This document shows, one piece after another, positions 17,039-25,648 of a DNA stretch of 64,000 nucleotides. Numbering within the stretch: position 1 is the stretch's first letter; each line of letters begins with the position of its first letter. Source of the stretch: Nocardioides pocheonensis (GTDB lineage: Bacteria > Actinomycetota > Actinomycetes > Propionibacteriales > Nocardioidaceae); NCBI RefSeq assembly GCF_003725535.1, contig NZ_RJSF01000044.1, positions 293,502 through 357,501 of the forward strand. The letters run 5' to 3'. A model generated the notes under the pieces. That model worked only from the letters and a program-made list of their open reading frames with translations. It was not told where the DNA came from and made no database searches. The translations under genes and the position numbers were made by a program.

Positions 17039-18039
17039 CAGAAGATCGCCAGCGGATTGACCGGGGACCCAACGGCACCGGTGATCGGCAGGGGAGGAGC
17101 GGAGAAGAAGAAGTCGTAGCGGCCCAGCTCTGCGCACGTCTGAGCGAGCGCCTCCAAGTCGAAGATCTCGCCAATTGTCATTCCGGCGTTGACGAGGAGG
17201 ATCAGGTGCAGCGGCTGGAAGATCCCCGGGGTGTCGTTGGGAAGCACCTCGGTGCCCCAGGTGTCCGCGGCCAGCGCCGCGATCTCGTTCTCCACGAACC
17301 AGTGGGCCGCGTGGACCCCGAGCCCCGGCGCCGGCCCAGAGTCGTACTCGCCCCAGCTGCCGGTTGCCCGCACTTGCGCGATCTGGCCCGTCCGGATTAG
17401 GACGATGTCACCCGAGCGAACGTCGACACCCTGTGCCGTTGCACAAGCCGCCAGCTCGACGTCGTCGATCGACTGCCCCGCCTCGAGCCACTCGACGCCC
17501 CGGTAACGGGGGATGTCAAGCAGGATGCCGCGGCCGACAACTCCGTCGGCGATCCGGTCGATGCTGTTGAGGGTCGCTCCAGTGCTGGTCACATGCTCCA
17601 GACCGTGACCGTTGTACATCTCACCGCGGTAGAAGATGTGCGCCAGGGCGTCCCACTGCGTGCCCGACTGCAGCGGCATCGATACCGCATCGTCGGTGTA
17701 GCGACACACGCCAAGGTGATCCTGAGCACCGAGCGCGATGTCTCCGCCGTCCTGCAACATCCAATGCACCGGATTCGTGCGGCCGCCGAAACCGCCGGAC
17801 TGAGGACCGTCGCTGTTGAACGGTAGGCCGCACGACACGACTCGCCCGATCCTGATCATCGAGGCGGCATAGATCAGAGCCTCGGCGGTGATGAAGTTGA
17901 GTGTTCCTCGCTGGTCGTCCTGACCCCACCGGCCCCAGTTGCGGTACCGGAGACAAAGATCGTCGACGAGTGCGACCGACTCCTCCTCGGTGCTCGGCAG
18001 CACTCGCCCGACTGCGGGACTTGACCGGACTTCAGTCAT
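17038..18039 (-). CDS. Cyclase-family metal-dependent hydrolase 1
   Basis: A 333-residue protein of the cyclase / kynurenine-formamidase-like fold. The metal-binding motif HxGTHxDxPxH appears in the variant form QSGTQWDALAHIFYRGEMYNGHG, usual for the longer cyclase subgroup with the NWGRWGQDDQRGTLNFIT opening. A clear AAGGAGG precedes the ATG. It is the first gene of the five-gene lyase operon. A paralogue of the same length and motifs lies at 30011-30988 outside island A. Members hydrolyse cyclic amides, imides or lactones, consistent with opening a ring before CoA transfer. Confidence 0.82.
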   Translation of the reverse strand: MTEVRSSPAVGRVLPSTEEESVALVDDLCLRYRNWGRWGQDDQRGTLNFITAEALIYAASMIRIGRVVSCGLPFNSDGPQSGGFGGRTNPVHWMLQDGGDIALGAQDHLGVCRYTDDAVSMPLQSGTQWDALAHIFYRGEMYNGHGLEHVTSTGATLNSIDRIADGVVGRGILLDIPRYRGVEWLEAGQSIDDVELAACATAQGVDVRSGDIVLIRTGQIAQVRATGSWGEYDSGPAPGLGVHAAHWFVENEIAALAADTWGTEVLPNDTPGIFQPLHLILLVNAGMTIGEIFDLEALAQTCAELGRYDFFFSAPPLPITGAVGSPVNPLAIF

Positions 18040-18396
18040 CTAGGGACGCCTCCTTGGTTCGGCACGCGGCCCGCGCTGACCGGAGCCTTTGCCGGAAACC
18101 CACGATGGCGCACCGGCGCACCAGGCGACATGTACGCGGAGACACAATCGGGCCGCCGACCATGAGGCTCCTGACACCCTGTAGTCGTGGATTATCAGTG
18201 CCGCCTCGCAAACTGATCGTGCGCGGCCAACCCGGGTCGCCGTCGCCCTAGTCGCCTGGAGGCGAGCGCTTGGTATGCCGCGAACCCGAGCGCTTGGTAT
18301 GCCGCGAACCGCTAGGGCTTGGTGCGTCTCGAATCGACCGTGCCGAGGCCGCGGAGTACGGTGGTCTGAACCAGCCAGGGGCTGGTCCAACTGAAG
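18040..18396. other. Intergenic, island A right part, no gene seen
   Basis: I see no gene. The segment holds the presumed promoter of the cyclase operon and a perfect 24-bp tandem duplication at 18263-18310. Short open frames on both strands have no recognisable family. Confidence 0.5.
18263..18310. repeat. 24-bp perfect tandem duplication
   Basis: Units 18263-18286 and 18287-18310 are identical and begin CGAGCGCTTGGTATGCCGCG. A decayed third echo (GGGCTTGGTGCGTCTCGAA) follows. Two units are too few for a CRISPR array. A recent slippage duplication or a protein-binding direct repeat near the island end are both possible. Confidence 0.85.
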
Positions 18397-18517
18397 ATCG
18401 GCTGGTGCACCCCTGGGGTGCACGCCCCCGAGGCAACGGGAGGAAACCGGAGCCAACGGGAGCCTGGTTTCACGCTCAGGACGGCGGTTCGGGCGTGATC
18501 GAGCGTCGTGGTCCTAC
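18397..18517. repeat. Island right-end repeat, copy 1
   Basis: Together with the adjoining att copy this makes a 149-bp segment (18397-18545) aligned without gaps to 29686-29834, with nine mismatches by eye (about 94%). It contains the perfect inverted repeat GTGCACCCC-T-GGGGTGCAC at 18405-18423 and two CAACGGGAG-like direct repeats. Its position directly left of att in both islands marks it as the right terminus of the integrative elements. Confidence 0.8.
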
Positions 18518-18545
18518 GGTTCAACTCCCCCCTCGCGCACGTGAG
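18518..18545 (+). repeat. att copy 2 (junction between islands A and B)
   Basis: This is an exact 28-bp copy of the tRNA-Leu 3' end (as at 1076-1103), without the 5' part of the tRNA. It separates two blocks with related ends and unrelated cargo, which makes it attR of island A and attL of island B. Confidence 0.85.
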
Positions 18546-18552
18546 CGGCTTG

Positions 18553-18576
18553 GCCCCGGGTCCTCGGATCCGGGGC
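18553..18576 (+). terminator. Hairpin following att copy 2
   Basis: The arm GCCCCGGGTCC pairs with GGATCCGGGGC (one G-T wobble) and is followed by TTTG. It corresponds to the hairpins behind att copies 1 and 3. Confidence 0.55.
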
Positions 18577-18986
18577 TTTGTCCATTTCGGGACCAGCTTC
18601 TTGAGCCGGCGGGCTGGAGAGCCTCCTATTGTTCGGTTGTCGCCGTTGCTGCGGCGCGGCCTCCTGAGGTGAGGTGCGGGCGCTTCTTCGGTCACCTATG
18701 TCGCAGCGCTGGCCTTGGGCGATCAATCCGCGGCAGGTTTTCGTCGGAGGATTTTCCAGGGTGCGGGGTCGTGCGCCCTCGGGGGTGCACGGGCCGGGCG
18801 GATCGAATGGCGTCACGGCGGATACAGCCTCGACGGACCTCGTCGATCACCGGGTGCATCGTTGCCCGTGCCAAGGACGGCGTTCGGCGGAACGCATTCA
18901 GATCGGGACCGAGGCCCGGAACGGACACCCGTGAGGAGCGGCTCGGTGCCCGCGCGGGCTTTTCCGCACGCTTTGTGGCGAACCCG
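18577..18986. other. Island B left end, no gene seen
   Basis: About the first 180 bp are collinear with island A's left end at 1131-1320. The remainder up to the lacI stop is unique within the window, and I recognise no gene in it. Confidence 0.55.
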
Positions 18987-20012
18987 TCAATTGCGTTGTG
19001 GGCGAGCCGGTCCGCTGGTGCCTCGGGACTTCAGGACTCCTTCGAAGAGCTTCTGAGTGTGTGGTCCGGCCTCGCCCTCGAGGCGCTTGATCAGCAATTC
19101 GACGCCGAGGCGACCCATCTCGCGCTCGTCTGCACTAACCGCGGTCATGGCCGGGGCGGACATCAGGGCGGCCTGATCAGACATCGCGATCGCGACGACG
19201 GAAAGGTCGTCAGGGACACGCAGGCCGCGAGCGAGCGCGCCGGCCATGACTCCCGGCGCCGCTTGTTCATTGAAGGCGAGCACGCCGGTGAGCCGGGGAT
19301 TCGCGTCGAGCAGACCGTTGATCAAGGCGCTTCCCGCAGTTGCAGTTGAGTCGCACGCGACGGCCTCCAGCTCAAGCCCGAGCTCGGCGGCCACCCGTTC
19401 GGCCGCCTCCCGGGTCCGCACGGCTCCACCAAGCCCTGTCTCGACGACCGTCGCAGCCTGGTTGACCAGGGCGATGCTTCGATGGCCAAGGCCGGCGAGA
19501 TGCTCCATCGCGACGCGGACGCAGTCGTCGAAATCGGTGTCCACCCAGTCCGCTTCGATCGCTCCGCCGGGGTGCCCGATCATGGCGAACGGGATGTCCG
19601 CGTCGTTGAGCACACTGATGCGCGGATCATCGAGGCGAACCTCCATGAGCAGCACTCCGTCGAGGAGCCCCTGCCCGACGAGAGCGCGCAGGGCGGCTAG
19701 CGACTGGGTCTCGGTGGTCCACAGCAGGAGGTGGTAATCCATCGACTGGGCGTGGTCGGAGGCGCCGAGTATGTAGCCGAGGCTGCTGATGTCGATCCCG
19801 CGGCCTCGACTGGGGAACACCAACGCGATGATCTTGCTCCGGCGCCCGCGCAGCCCTCGGGCAAAGGCGTTGGGCGTGTAGCGGAGCTCCTCCATCGCGG
19901 CCTCGATACGCGCACGCGTCTCGGCTGACACCGGCCGGGCGCCCGTGAGCACGTAGGAGACCGTGCTCAGCGACACCCCCGCCTTGCGCGCAACGTCAGC
20001 CATCGTGTTCAC
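18987..20012 (-). CDS. LacI-family transcriptional regulator
   Basis: The product has 341 residues, full length for the family. The N-terminal HTH reads MADVARKAGVSLSTVSYVLTG with the hinge helix RYTPNAFARGLRG. The periplasmic-binding-like sensor domain follows and includes GLLDGVLLMEVRLDDPRI and the terminal VELLIKRLEGEAGPHTQKLFEG. It is divergent from the sugar ABC transporter. AAACGTTT/TTCGAAACG operator-like sites in the gap (20085-20189) fit autoregulation and repression of the glucoside operon. The likely inducer is a mono- or disaccharide imported by the transporter. Confidence 0.9.
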   Translation of the reverse strand: MNTMADVARKAGVSLSTVSYVLTGARPVSAETRARIEAAMEELRYTPNAFARGLRGRRSKIIALVFPSRGRGIDISSLGYILGASDHAQSMDYHLLLWTTETQSLAALRALVGQGLLDGVLLMEVRLDDPRISVLNDADIPFAMIGHPGGAIEADWVDTDFDDCVRVAMEHLAGLGHRSIALVNQAATVVETGLGGAVRTREAAERVAAELGLELEAVACDSTATAGSALINGLLDANPRLTGVLAFNEQAAPGVMAGALARGLRVPDDLSVVAIAMSDQAALMSAPAMTAVSADEREMGRLGVELLIKRLEGEAGPHTQKLFEGVLKSRGTSGPARPQRN

Positions 20013-20084
20013 GTCGGTGGTTCGTCCCCTCGTCGGATGGCGCGATTCGAGTGCCGGTCCCTCGCGGCCCAGCGTTCGAGGTCC

Positions 20085-20189
20085 AATCGTTTCGAACGAC
20101 CCTACCGCAGGACTGTTGACAAGGCGTGACGCCGGTCACTACGTTGCTCGAAACGTTTAGTCGAAACGTTTGGACACATCGTTTCGAAT
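20085..20189 (+). promoter_or_regulatory. Divergent promoter region with LacI-type operators
   Basis: TTGACA at 20116-20121 and TACGTT at 20140-20145 (18-bp spacer) form a promoter reading toward the transporter genes. Directly behind it are two palindromic AAACGTTT cores (20151-20158 and 20164-20171), each within TCGAAACGTTT. A TCGTTTCGAAT element lies at 20179-20189, and an upstream TCGTTTCGAACGA at 20087-20099 lies on the lacI side. The sites are built from the same CGAAACG half-site. The arrangement suggests repression by the adjacent LacI, with possible looping between the upstream and downstream sites. Confidence 0.7.
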
Positions 20190-20234
20190 GGCAGGTCGGG
20201 ATGTCGATTCGAAGCCGTCAACAGGAGGACGAAC

Positions 20235-21542
20235 ATGTTCAGGAGGATTCGGCGGGGCCGTACCCTCGCGCTCGCACTTGGCGCTGCCTCGGTGCTGGCC
20301 TTGGCGGCCTGTGGTGGCGGGAGCGGAGCCAGTGCGAGCGGCAAGACGTTCACGGTGTGGTGGTACGAGGACGCCGGGAACCCTCAGGATGCGGCCTGGC
20401 AGGACGCGCTGAAGGACTTCAAGGCGGCGCACCCCAACGTGAAGGTTCACTTCGAGCGGAAGGTCTGGCAGCAGATCCAGGATGCCGGGGCGATGATCCT
20501 GAACTCCAAGGACGCGCCCGACCTCCTCGAGTACAACAAGGGCAACGCCACCGCCGGCGCGGTGTCGTCCAAGGGCCTGCTCACCGACCTCACCTCGGAG
20601 GCGTCAAGTCAGGGCTGGGACAAGATCGCCGGATCTGCGCTGACCGTCGGCACCTACAACAGCAAGGGCCTGATGGGTCCGGGGAAGCTGTACGGCATCC
20701 CGTCGTACGGCGAGTACGTCAGCTTCGCCTACAACGAGGACATGTTCGCCAAGTACGGCGTGAAGGTGCCGACGACCATGGACGAGCTCGACGCGGCCTT
20801 CGCGAAGTTCAAGTCCGAGGGGATCACACCGCTCGCAGAGAGCGCCGCTGATTACCCGGCGCAGCACCTGCTCTGGGGCCTGGCGCTGTCGTACGCGGAC
20901 CATGGCTGGTTGAACGGCTACTTCGGCCTGAAGGCGCCGCTCGACACCAGCTCGGACAGCCCGCTGACCAAGGCGGCTGAGACGATCGCGGACTGGACTG
21001 CGAAGGGCTACATCGACAAGAAGTCGAGCGGCATGAAGCCGGAGGACGCTTGGTCGTTGTTCCGCAGCGGGAAGGCACCGATCACGTACGCCGGCACCTG
21101 GATGGCAGGCGACTTCCGGGACAACATCAAGTCGTTCAAGTGGGGCCAGTTCCTGATGCCCGGCTCCGGGATCAATCCCGGTTCCGGCGGCAACATCTGG
21201 GTCGTTCCCACGAAGGCCGACAACAAGGACCTGGCCTACGACTTCATCGGTCTGACCCTGGACAAGAAGCGCCAGGACCTCATGGCCAACGCGGGCGGCG
21301 TTGCGCTTCACGCGGATCCCGCCGACGTGAGCGACCCGACCGGCAAGATGGTGAACCAGACCTTCTCCCAGCTGGTGTCCTCCGATGGCCTCGGGCTCTA
21401 CGGCGACTGGCCAGTGCCGAACTTCTACCAGGTGATCCAGTCGAACACCCAGACCCTCGTGGCCGGGCGTCAGACCCCTGACGAGTTCATGAAGCAGCTC
21501 AAGACGGCGTACGACCAGGTGCAATCCACCGTGGGTGGTTGA
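20235..21542 (+). CDS. Sugar ABC transporter substrate-binding lipoprotein
   Basis: A 435-residue family 1 (MalE-type) solute-binding protein. The signal peptide ends in the lipobox LALAACGGG (Cys at about residue 26). The mature part starts KTFTVWWYEDAGNPQDAAWQDALKDFKAAHPNVKV, typical of oligosaccharide binders. ACAGGAGGAC precedes the ATG. It is the first gene of the LacI-controlled operon. The neighbouring GH13 and GH3 genes suggest the ligand is a glucose-containing disaccharide or oligosaccharide. Confidence 0.9.
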   Translation: MFRRIRRGRTLALALGAASVLALAACGGGSGASASGKTFTVWWYEDAGNPQDAAWQDALKDFKAAHPNVKVHFERKVWQQIQDAGAMILNSKDAPDLLEYNKGNATAGAVSSKGLLTDLTSEASSQGWDKIAGSALTVGTYNSKGLMGPGKLYGIPSYGEYVSFAYNEDMFAKYGVKVPTTMDELDAAFAKFKSEGITPLAESAADYPAQHLLWGLALSYADHGWLNGYFGLKAPLDTSSDSPLTKAAETIADWTAKGYIDKKSSGMKPEDAWSLFRSGKAPITYAGTWMAGDFRDNIKSFKWGQFLMPGSGINPGSGGNIWVVPTKADNKDLAYDFIGLTLDKKRQDLMANAGGVALHADPADVSDPTGKMVNQTFSQLVSSDGLGLYGDWPVPNFYQVIQSNTQTLVAGRQTPDEFMKQLKTAYDQVQSTVGG

Positions 21543-21604
21543 CGCTCGCCACGACCGGGAACGCCCCGCGCATCCACACGACGGATCGCAGCGGACGTTC
21601 TCAG

Positions 21605-21663
21605 AGGACGGGGACTGCTCCAAGCTCCCAATCCGGACCACTCCGGTGAGCGGTCCCCGTCCT
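21605..21663 (+). other. Intercistronic hairpin between binding protein and permease genes
   Basis: GGACGGGGAC at 21606-21615 pairs exactly with GTCCCCGTCC at 21653-21662, extended by an outer A-T pair. The 37-nt loop holds a smaller TCCGG/CCGGT stem. No T run follows. Placement behind the binding-protein gene suggests an mRNA-stability or partial-termination element that keeps binding protein in excess over permeases, as in malE-malF gaps. That role is inferred. Confidence 0.55.
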
Positions 21664-21696
21664 TCCCTCTCCAGCCATCCGTCACGAAGGACAGCC

Positions 21697-22629
21697 ATGA
21701 CCACCACTGCCACGATCGCTCGCGGAGCCGGCCGAGTCTCTCCACTGTCCCGGCAGGCGCGGAAGGGCTACCTGCGTTACCTGCTCCCGGGCGCCGTCGG
21801 GTTCCTCGCCGTCGTGTTCGTGCCGTTCCTGATGAACATCGGCATCAGCTTCACGAACTGGTCCGGCGTTGGCAGTCCGACGTTTGTCGGCCTCGAGAAC
21901 TACCGGCGTCTCATGCGCGACCACTTCTTCTGGTCCGCTTTCGAGCACAGCATCTGGTTCATCGTGGCGATGGCAATCGTGCCGACTGTCTTGGGCCTCT
22001 TCCTGGCCGCGGTCCTGTTCGACTACATCGAGCCCCGCTTCGGGCAGCGCGTCTCCAGTGTTCTGCGCGCCGGCTTCTACCTGCCGCAGGTTTTGCCGGT
22101 CGCTGTCGCGGGCGTTGTCTGGGGATGGATTCTCAACCCGTACGGCGCGATCAATGCGGCTCTGCAGCAGCTCGGGATCGACGATCCGCCGAACTGGCTC
22201 GGTGACTCTCGCTGGGCCCTGCCGTCGGTCATGTTGGTCCTGGTGTGGATGCAGCTGGGGTACGGACTGGTCATCTTCATGGCAGGGATGGCCCGCATCG
22301 ATCCGCAATACCACGAAGCCGCGGAGCTCGACGGCGCCTCCTGGTTCGCTCGATTCAGACACGTCACGGTTCCCCACCTGCGACCGGAGGTCTTCGTCGT
22401 GCTGCTCACCACGGCGATCGCCGCCTTGAAGGTGTTCGGGCCGGTGTACGTGCTGACCAAGGGCGGTCCCGGCAACGCGACGAATGTCCCGTCCTACTAC
22501 TCCTACTCGAACTTCTTCGGCTCCCTGCAGGTCGGCTACGGCGCTGCCGTCGCGACGATCCTGACCCTCGTCGTGATCGCCATGGCCATCGTGTTCATCC
22601 GGATCCAGTCCAAGAACGAAGGGGTGTAG
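21697..22629 (+). CDS. Sugar ABC transporter permease (MalF/UgpA type)
   Basis: A 310-residue permease with about six membrane segments. The EAA loop is EAAELDGASWFARFRHVTVPHLRP, preceded by the periplasmic segment GISFTNWSG. The ATG at 21697 has AAGGA nine bases upstream. The open frame extends further upstream through the intercistronic hairpin but without a supported start. It pairs with the next gene, five bases downstream, as the transmembrane dimer. No dedicated ATPase is encoded in the operon, so a shared MsiK-type ATPase encoded elsewhere is expected, as in other actinobacterial sugar importers. Confidence 0.88.
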   Translation: MTTTATIARGAGRVSPLSRQARKGYLRYLLPGAVGFLAVVFVPFLMNIGISFTNWSGVGSPTFVGLENYRRLMRDHFFWSAFEHSIWFIVAMAIVPTVLGLFLAAVLFDYIEPRFGQRVSSVLRAGFYLPQVLPVAVAGVVWGWILNPYGAINAALQQLGIDDPPNWLGDSRWALPSVMLVLVWMQLGYGLVIFMAGMARIDPQYHEAAELDGASWFARFRHVTVPHLRPEVFVVLLTTAIAALKVFGPVYVLTKGGPGNATNVPSYYSYSNFFGSLQVGYGAAVATILTLVVIAMAIVFIRIQSKNEGV

Positions 22630-22634
22630 CAGCC

Positions 22635-23564
22635 ATGACGCTCACCAAGGAGGCGCGCACCGTCACCATCGGCAGTCCACGCGTAGGGCGCAGAGCGCGT
22701 ACTGGCTCGAGCCCCAAGCGCGCGGGCAGCGGCTCGCGCCATCGCCGCGGAGCGACCCGTTGGGTCACCCTGGGACTGCTCGCACTCGCCGCCGTCCTCG
22801 CACTGTTTCCGTTCATCCTGGCCGCCGTCAACGCGGTCAAAACGGCTGGCGACTATGCCGCACACGGTCCGCTGGCGATGCCCCACTCGTTCGACCTCAA
22901 TGGCATCAAGACCTTCTGGCAGAACGTCGACTACACGAACAAGCTCACCAACAGCATCATCATCAGCGGCTCGGTCGCCGTCGTCGGGACGCTGATCAGC
23001 TTGTTCAATGCCTACGCGCTGGGCATCGGGAAGGTCAGGGCACGACGATCACTCCTGCTGCTGCTGCTCCTTGCCACGACGGTTCCACAAGAAGCGCTCA
23101 TCTACCCGCTGTACTACATGGCGAACAACACGGGCCTGTACAACACCAAGCTCGTCGTCATCATCATCAGCTCCGTGATGTCGAGCGCGTTCGGCACCTA
23201 CCTGATCGCCTCCACGCTTTCTGAGTTCCCCCGGGGGGTCTTGGAGGCGGCCCGGATCGACGGAGCGAACCGCTGGCAGGTCCTGCGCATGATCGTTGTG
23301 CCGATCATCTGGCCCACCCTGACGGTCCTCATGACGTTCTTCTTCATCTGGACCTGGAACGACTTCTTCCTTCCGCTGATCATGCTGCCCTCGAATGACA
23401 ACCAGACGGTCTCCGTAGCCATGGGCAGCCTTCAGGGGCAGTACACGAGCTCGCCCACAGGCCTGGCCGCAGCGTCGTTGATGGGTCTCCTCCCCGCGGT
23501 CGCGTTCTTCCTGATCTTCCAGCGAACGTTGACGCGAGGAGCCGTGGCCGGCGCCGTCAAGTGA
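22635..23564 (+). CDS. Sugar ABC transporter permease (MalG/UgpE type)
   Basis: A 309-residue partner permease. About 40 basic residues precede the first membrane span (WVTLGLLALAAVLALFPFIL). The EAA loop is LEAARIDGANRWQVLRMIVVPIIWPTL, and the family C-terminus ends QRTLTRGAVAGAVK. The start lies five bases after the MalF-type gene. The basic leader is longer than usual. Confidence 0.88.
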   Translation: MTLTKEARTVTIGSPRVGRRARTGSSPKRAGSGSRHRRGATRWVTLGLLALAAVLALFPFILAAVNAVKTAGDYAAHGPLAMPHSFDLNGIKTFWQNVDYTNKLTNSIIISGSVAVVGTLISLFNAYALGIGKVRARRSLLLLLLLATTVPQEALIYPLYYMANNTGLYNTKLVVIIISSVMSSAFGTYLIASTLSEFPRGVLEAARIDGANRWQVLRMIVVPIIWPTLTVLMTFFFIWTWNDFFLPLIMLPSNDNQTVSVAMGSLQGQYTSSPTGLAAASLMGLLPAVAFFLIFQRTLTRGAVAGAVK

Positions 23565-23604
23565 TCGCTTCAACCTCCCTCGAATACCAGAAAGGCACCA
23601 CAAC

Positions 23605-25287
23605 GTGGCCCAGCCCACACCAGCCCACACCTCTCTTCACGACCAAGACCCGGACGCCTGGTGGCGCACGGCGGCGGTGTACCAGGTCTACATCCGCTCG
23701 TTCGCGGATGGGGATGGTGATGGGATCGGCGACATCGCGGGATTGCGTGCCCGGCTGCCCTATCTGGCTGAACTCGGCGTGGACGCGCTCTGGATCAACC
23801 CGTGGTACCCGTCGCCTCAGGCGGATGCGGGTTACGACGTCGCCGACTACCGCGGCATTGAACCGACGTACGGGACCCTTGCCGAGGCGGAGGCCCTGAT
23901 CGACGAGGCGCATGCAGCGAACCTGCGGGTGATCCTCGACATCGTTCCCAACCACACGTCTTCCGCACACCGCTGGTTCCAGACGGCGCTTGCGGGTGAT
24001 CAGGCCGCCCGGGCGCGGTACATCTTCAGGCCAGGCCGCGGCGAGCGCGGCGAGTTTCCTCCCAACGACTGGCACAGCCAGTTCGGCGGGCCCGCATGGA
24101 CCCGGGTGTCCGATTCATACGGAACCCCAGGCGAGTGGTACCTGCACCTGTTCGCACCCGATCAGCCAGATCTCAACTGGGAGAACGGAGAGGTTCGCGA
24201 CGAGTTCGAGGACGTCCTCCGGTTCTGGTTCGACCGAGGCGTCGACGGATTCCGCATCGATGTGGCACACGGGCTGAGCAAGACCCCAGGACTCCCGGAC
24301 GCCGGCCTCCGCGATCGCGGTGCCCTCGACACAGCGGCGCATCCGGCCTGGGACCACGACGACGTGCACGAGATCTATCGCAGCTGGCGCAAGATCGCGG
24401 ACTCATACGCTCCGCCGCGAATCTTCGTCGCCGAGTCATGGGTGCCCACGAGCGAACGTCTGGCCCGGTACCTGCGTCCCGACGAGCTGCACCTCGCCTT
24501 CCAGTTCGACTTCCTGCAGGCACCTTTCCGCGCGGACCACCTGCGCGCGATCGCCGATGAGGCCATGAATGCCGTCGCCGACGTCAGCGCTCCCAGCACC
24601 TGGGTGCTGTCCAACCACGACGTCGTCCGGCACGTGACCCGCTATGCCCGAACCCAACCCGACCACCTCGTCGACAGGGTCTGGGAGCAACAGCGGTGGG
24701 CGACAGAGACACCCGACCTGGAGCTCGGGGTGCGCCGGGCCCGCGCGGCTCTCATGATGGTGCTCGCACTTCCCGGCAGCGCGTACCTGTACCAGGGCGA
24801 GGAACTGGGACTTCCCGAAGTTGAGCACATCCCAAGCGACCGACGGCAGGATCCCGTCTTTGAGCAATCGGGCAGGGCGCTCCCTGGGCGCGACGGCTGT
24901 CGCGTTCCGCTGCCGTGGGTGGGTTCCGCGCCCTCCTACGGGTTCAGCGCAGCAGATGCGGCGGCCGAGCCTTGGCTTCCCCAACCGGGCGACTGGGGAC
25001 CTCTCACGGTGGCAGCCCAGGACCAGGACCCCGCCTCGACCTTGGGGCTGTATCGGGAGTGCCTGCGCCTACGCCGACAGGTCCTGCTGAGCAAGCCCTT
25101 CGCGTGGGTTGACTCCCCGAAGGAAACGCTGGCGTTCCGTCGGGGCGACGTCGAGTGCTGGCTCAACAGCGGTGCCGAGGTCGTACGGCTGCCGGCCGGG
25201 AACGTCCTCCTGAGATCCACGCCGGAGGGCGAAGACGGCGTGTTGCCCCCGAACTCGGCGGCGTGGGTGATGACGGTTGTCCCGTGA
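23605..25287 (+). CDS. GH13 alpha-glucosidase / oligo-1,6-glucosidase
   Basis: A 560-residue GH13 enzyme. The N-terminal WWRTAAVYQVYIRSFADGDGDGIGD and the region I DIVPNHTS are present. The catalytic nucleophile Asp is near residue 219 in GFRIDVAH, the general acid Glu near 277 in VAESW, and the third Asp in LSNHD. The QYQGEELGLPE-like stretch and overall length fit the alpha-glucosidase/oligo-1,6-glucosidase subfamily. The GTG start is preceded by AGAAAGG. No signal peptide is present, so it acts on sugars after import, releasing glucose for the glucokinase at 28227. Confidence 0.9.
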   Translation: MAQPTPAHTSLHDQDPDAWWRTAAVYQVYIRSFADGDGDGIGDIAGLRARLPYLAELGVDALWINPWYPSPQADAGYDVADYRGIEPTYGTLAEAEALIDEAHAANLRVILDIVPNHTSSAHRWFQTALAGDQAARARYIFRPGRGERGEFPPNDWHSQFGGPAWTRVSDSYGTPGEWYLHLFAPDQPDLNWENGEVRDEFEDVLRFWFDRGVDGFRIDVAHGLSKTPGLPDAGLRDRGALDTAAHPAWDHDDVHEIYRSWRKIADSYAPPRIFVAESWVPTSERLARYLRPDELHLAFQFDFLQAPFRADHLRAIADEAMNAVADVSAPSTWVLSNHDVVRHVTRYARTQPDHLVDRVWEQQRWATETPDLELGVRRARAALMMVLALPGSAYLYQGEELGLPEVEHIPSDRRQDPVFEQSGRALPGRDGCRVPLPWVGSAPSYGFSAADAAAEPWLPQPGDWGPLTVAAQDQDPASTLGLYRECLRLRRQVLLSKPFAWVDSPKETLAFRRGDVECWLNSGAEVVRLPAGNVLLRSTPEGEDGVLPPNSAAWVMTVVP

Positions 25288-25399
25288 CGGGGTCGCTCAC
25301 GAACAGTCCCGAGCATGTGCCGGAGGCGCCGCTCGGGCAGACGCCGACGCTCAAACACCGGCAGGGCGTTGCTTGGTATCCGACCCTCAGGAGGATCAG

Positions 25400-25648
25400 A
25401 TGAGGCACGAATCACGATGGGGCCCGGACCGTTTGATCGCATCGACCGGCTCTCTTCGAATGGCTCCGGTCACGATGAAGGACGTCGCGGCCGCGGCCGG
25501 CGTCAGCATCAAGACTGTTTCTCGCGTCGTCAACGGTGAGGACCAGGTGAGTCCCGGAACCAGGCAGGTTGTCGAGGACGCGGTCCTGCGCCTTGGGTAT
25601 GTGAGGAATGAACACGCAGCCGCTCTCCGGCGCACGGTGGACCGGTAG
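25400..25648 (+). pseudogene. Truncated LacI-family regulator (HTH only)
   Basis: An 82-codon frame with an AGGAGG ribosome site. After about 25 leader residues it encodes a complete LacI HTH and hinge (TMKDVAAAAGVSIKTVSRVV, then LRLGYVRNEHAAALRRTVDR) and stops exactly where the sensor domain should begin. The following 200 bp do not continue the family in any frame I can see. It is therefore a remnant of a second regulator, perhaps of the GH3 gene. Because start, ribosome site and DNA-binding domain are intact, a short DNA-binding product cannot be excluded. Confidence 0.75.
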
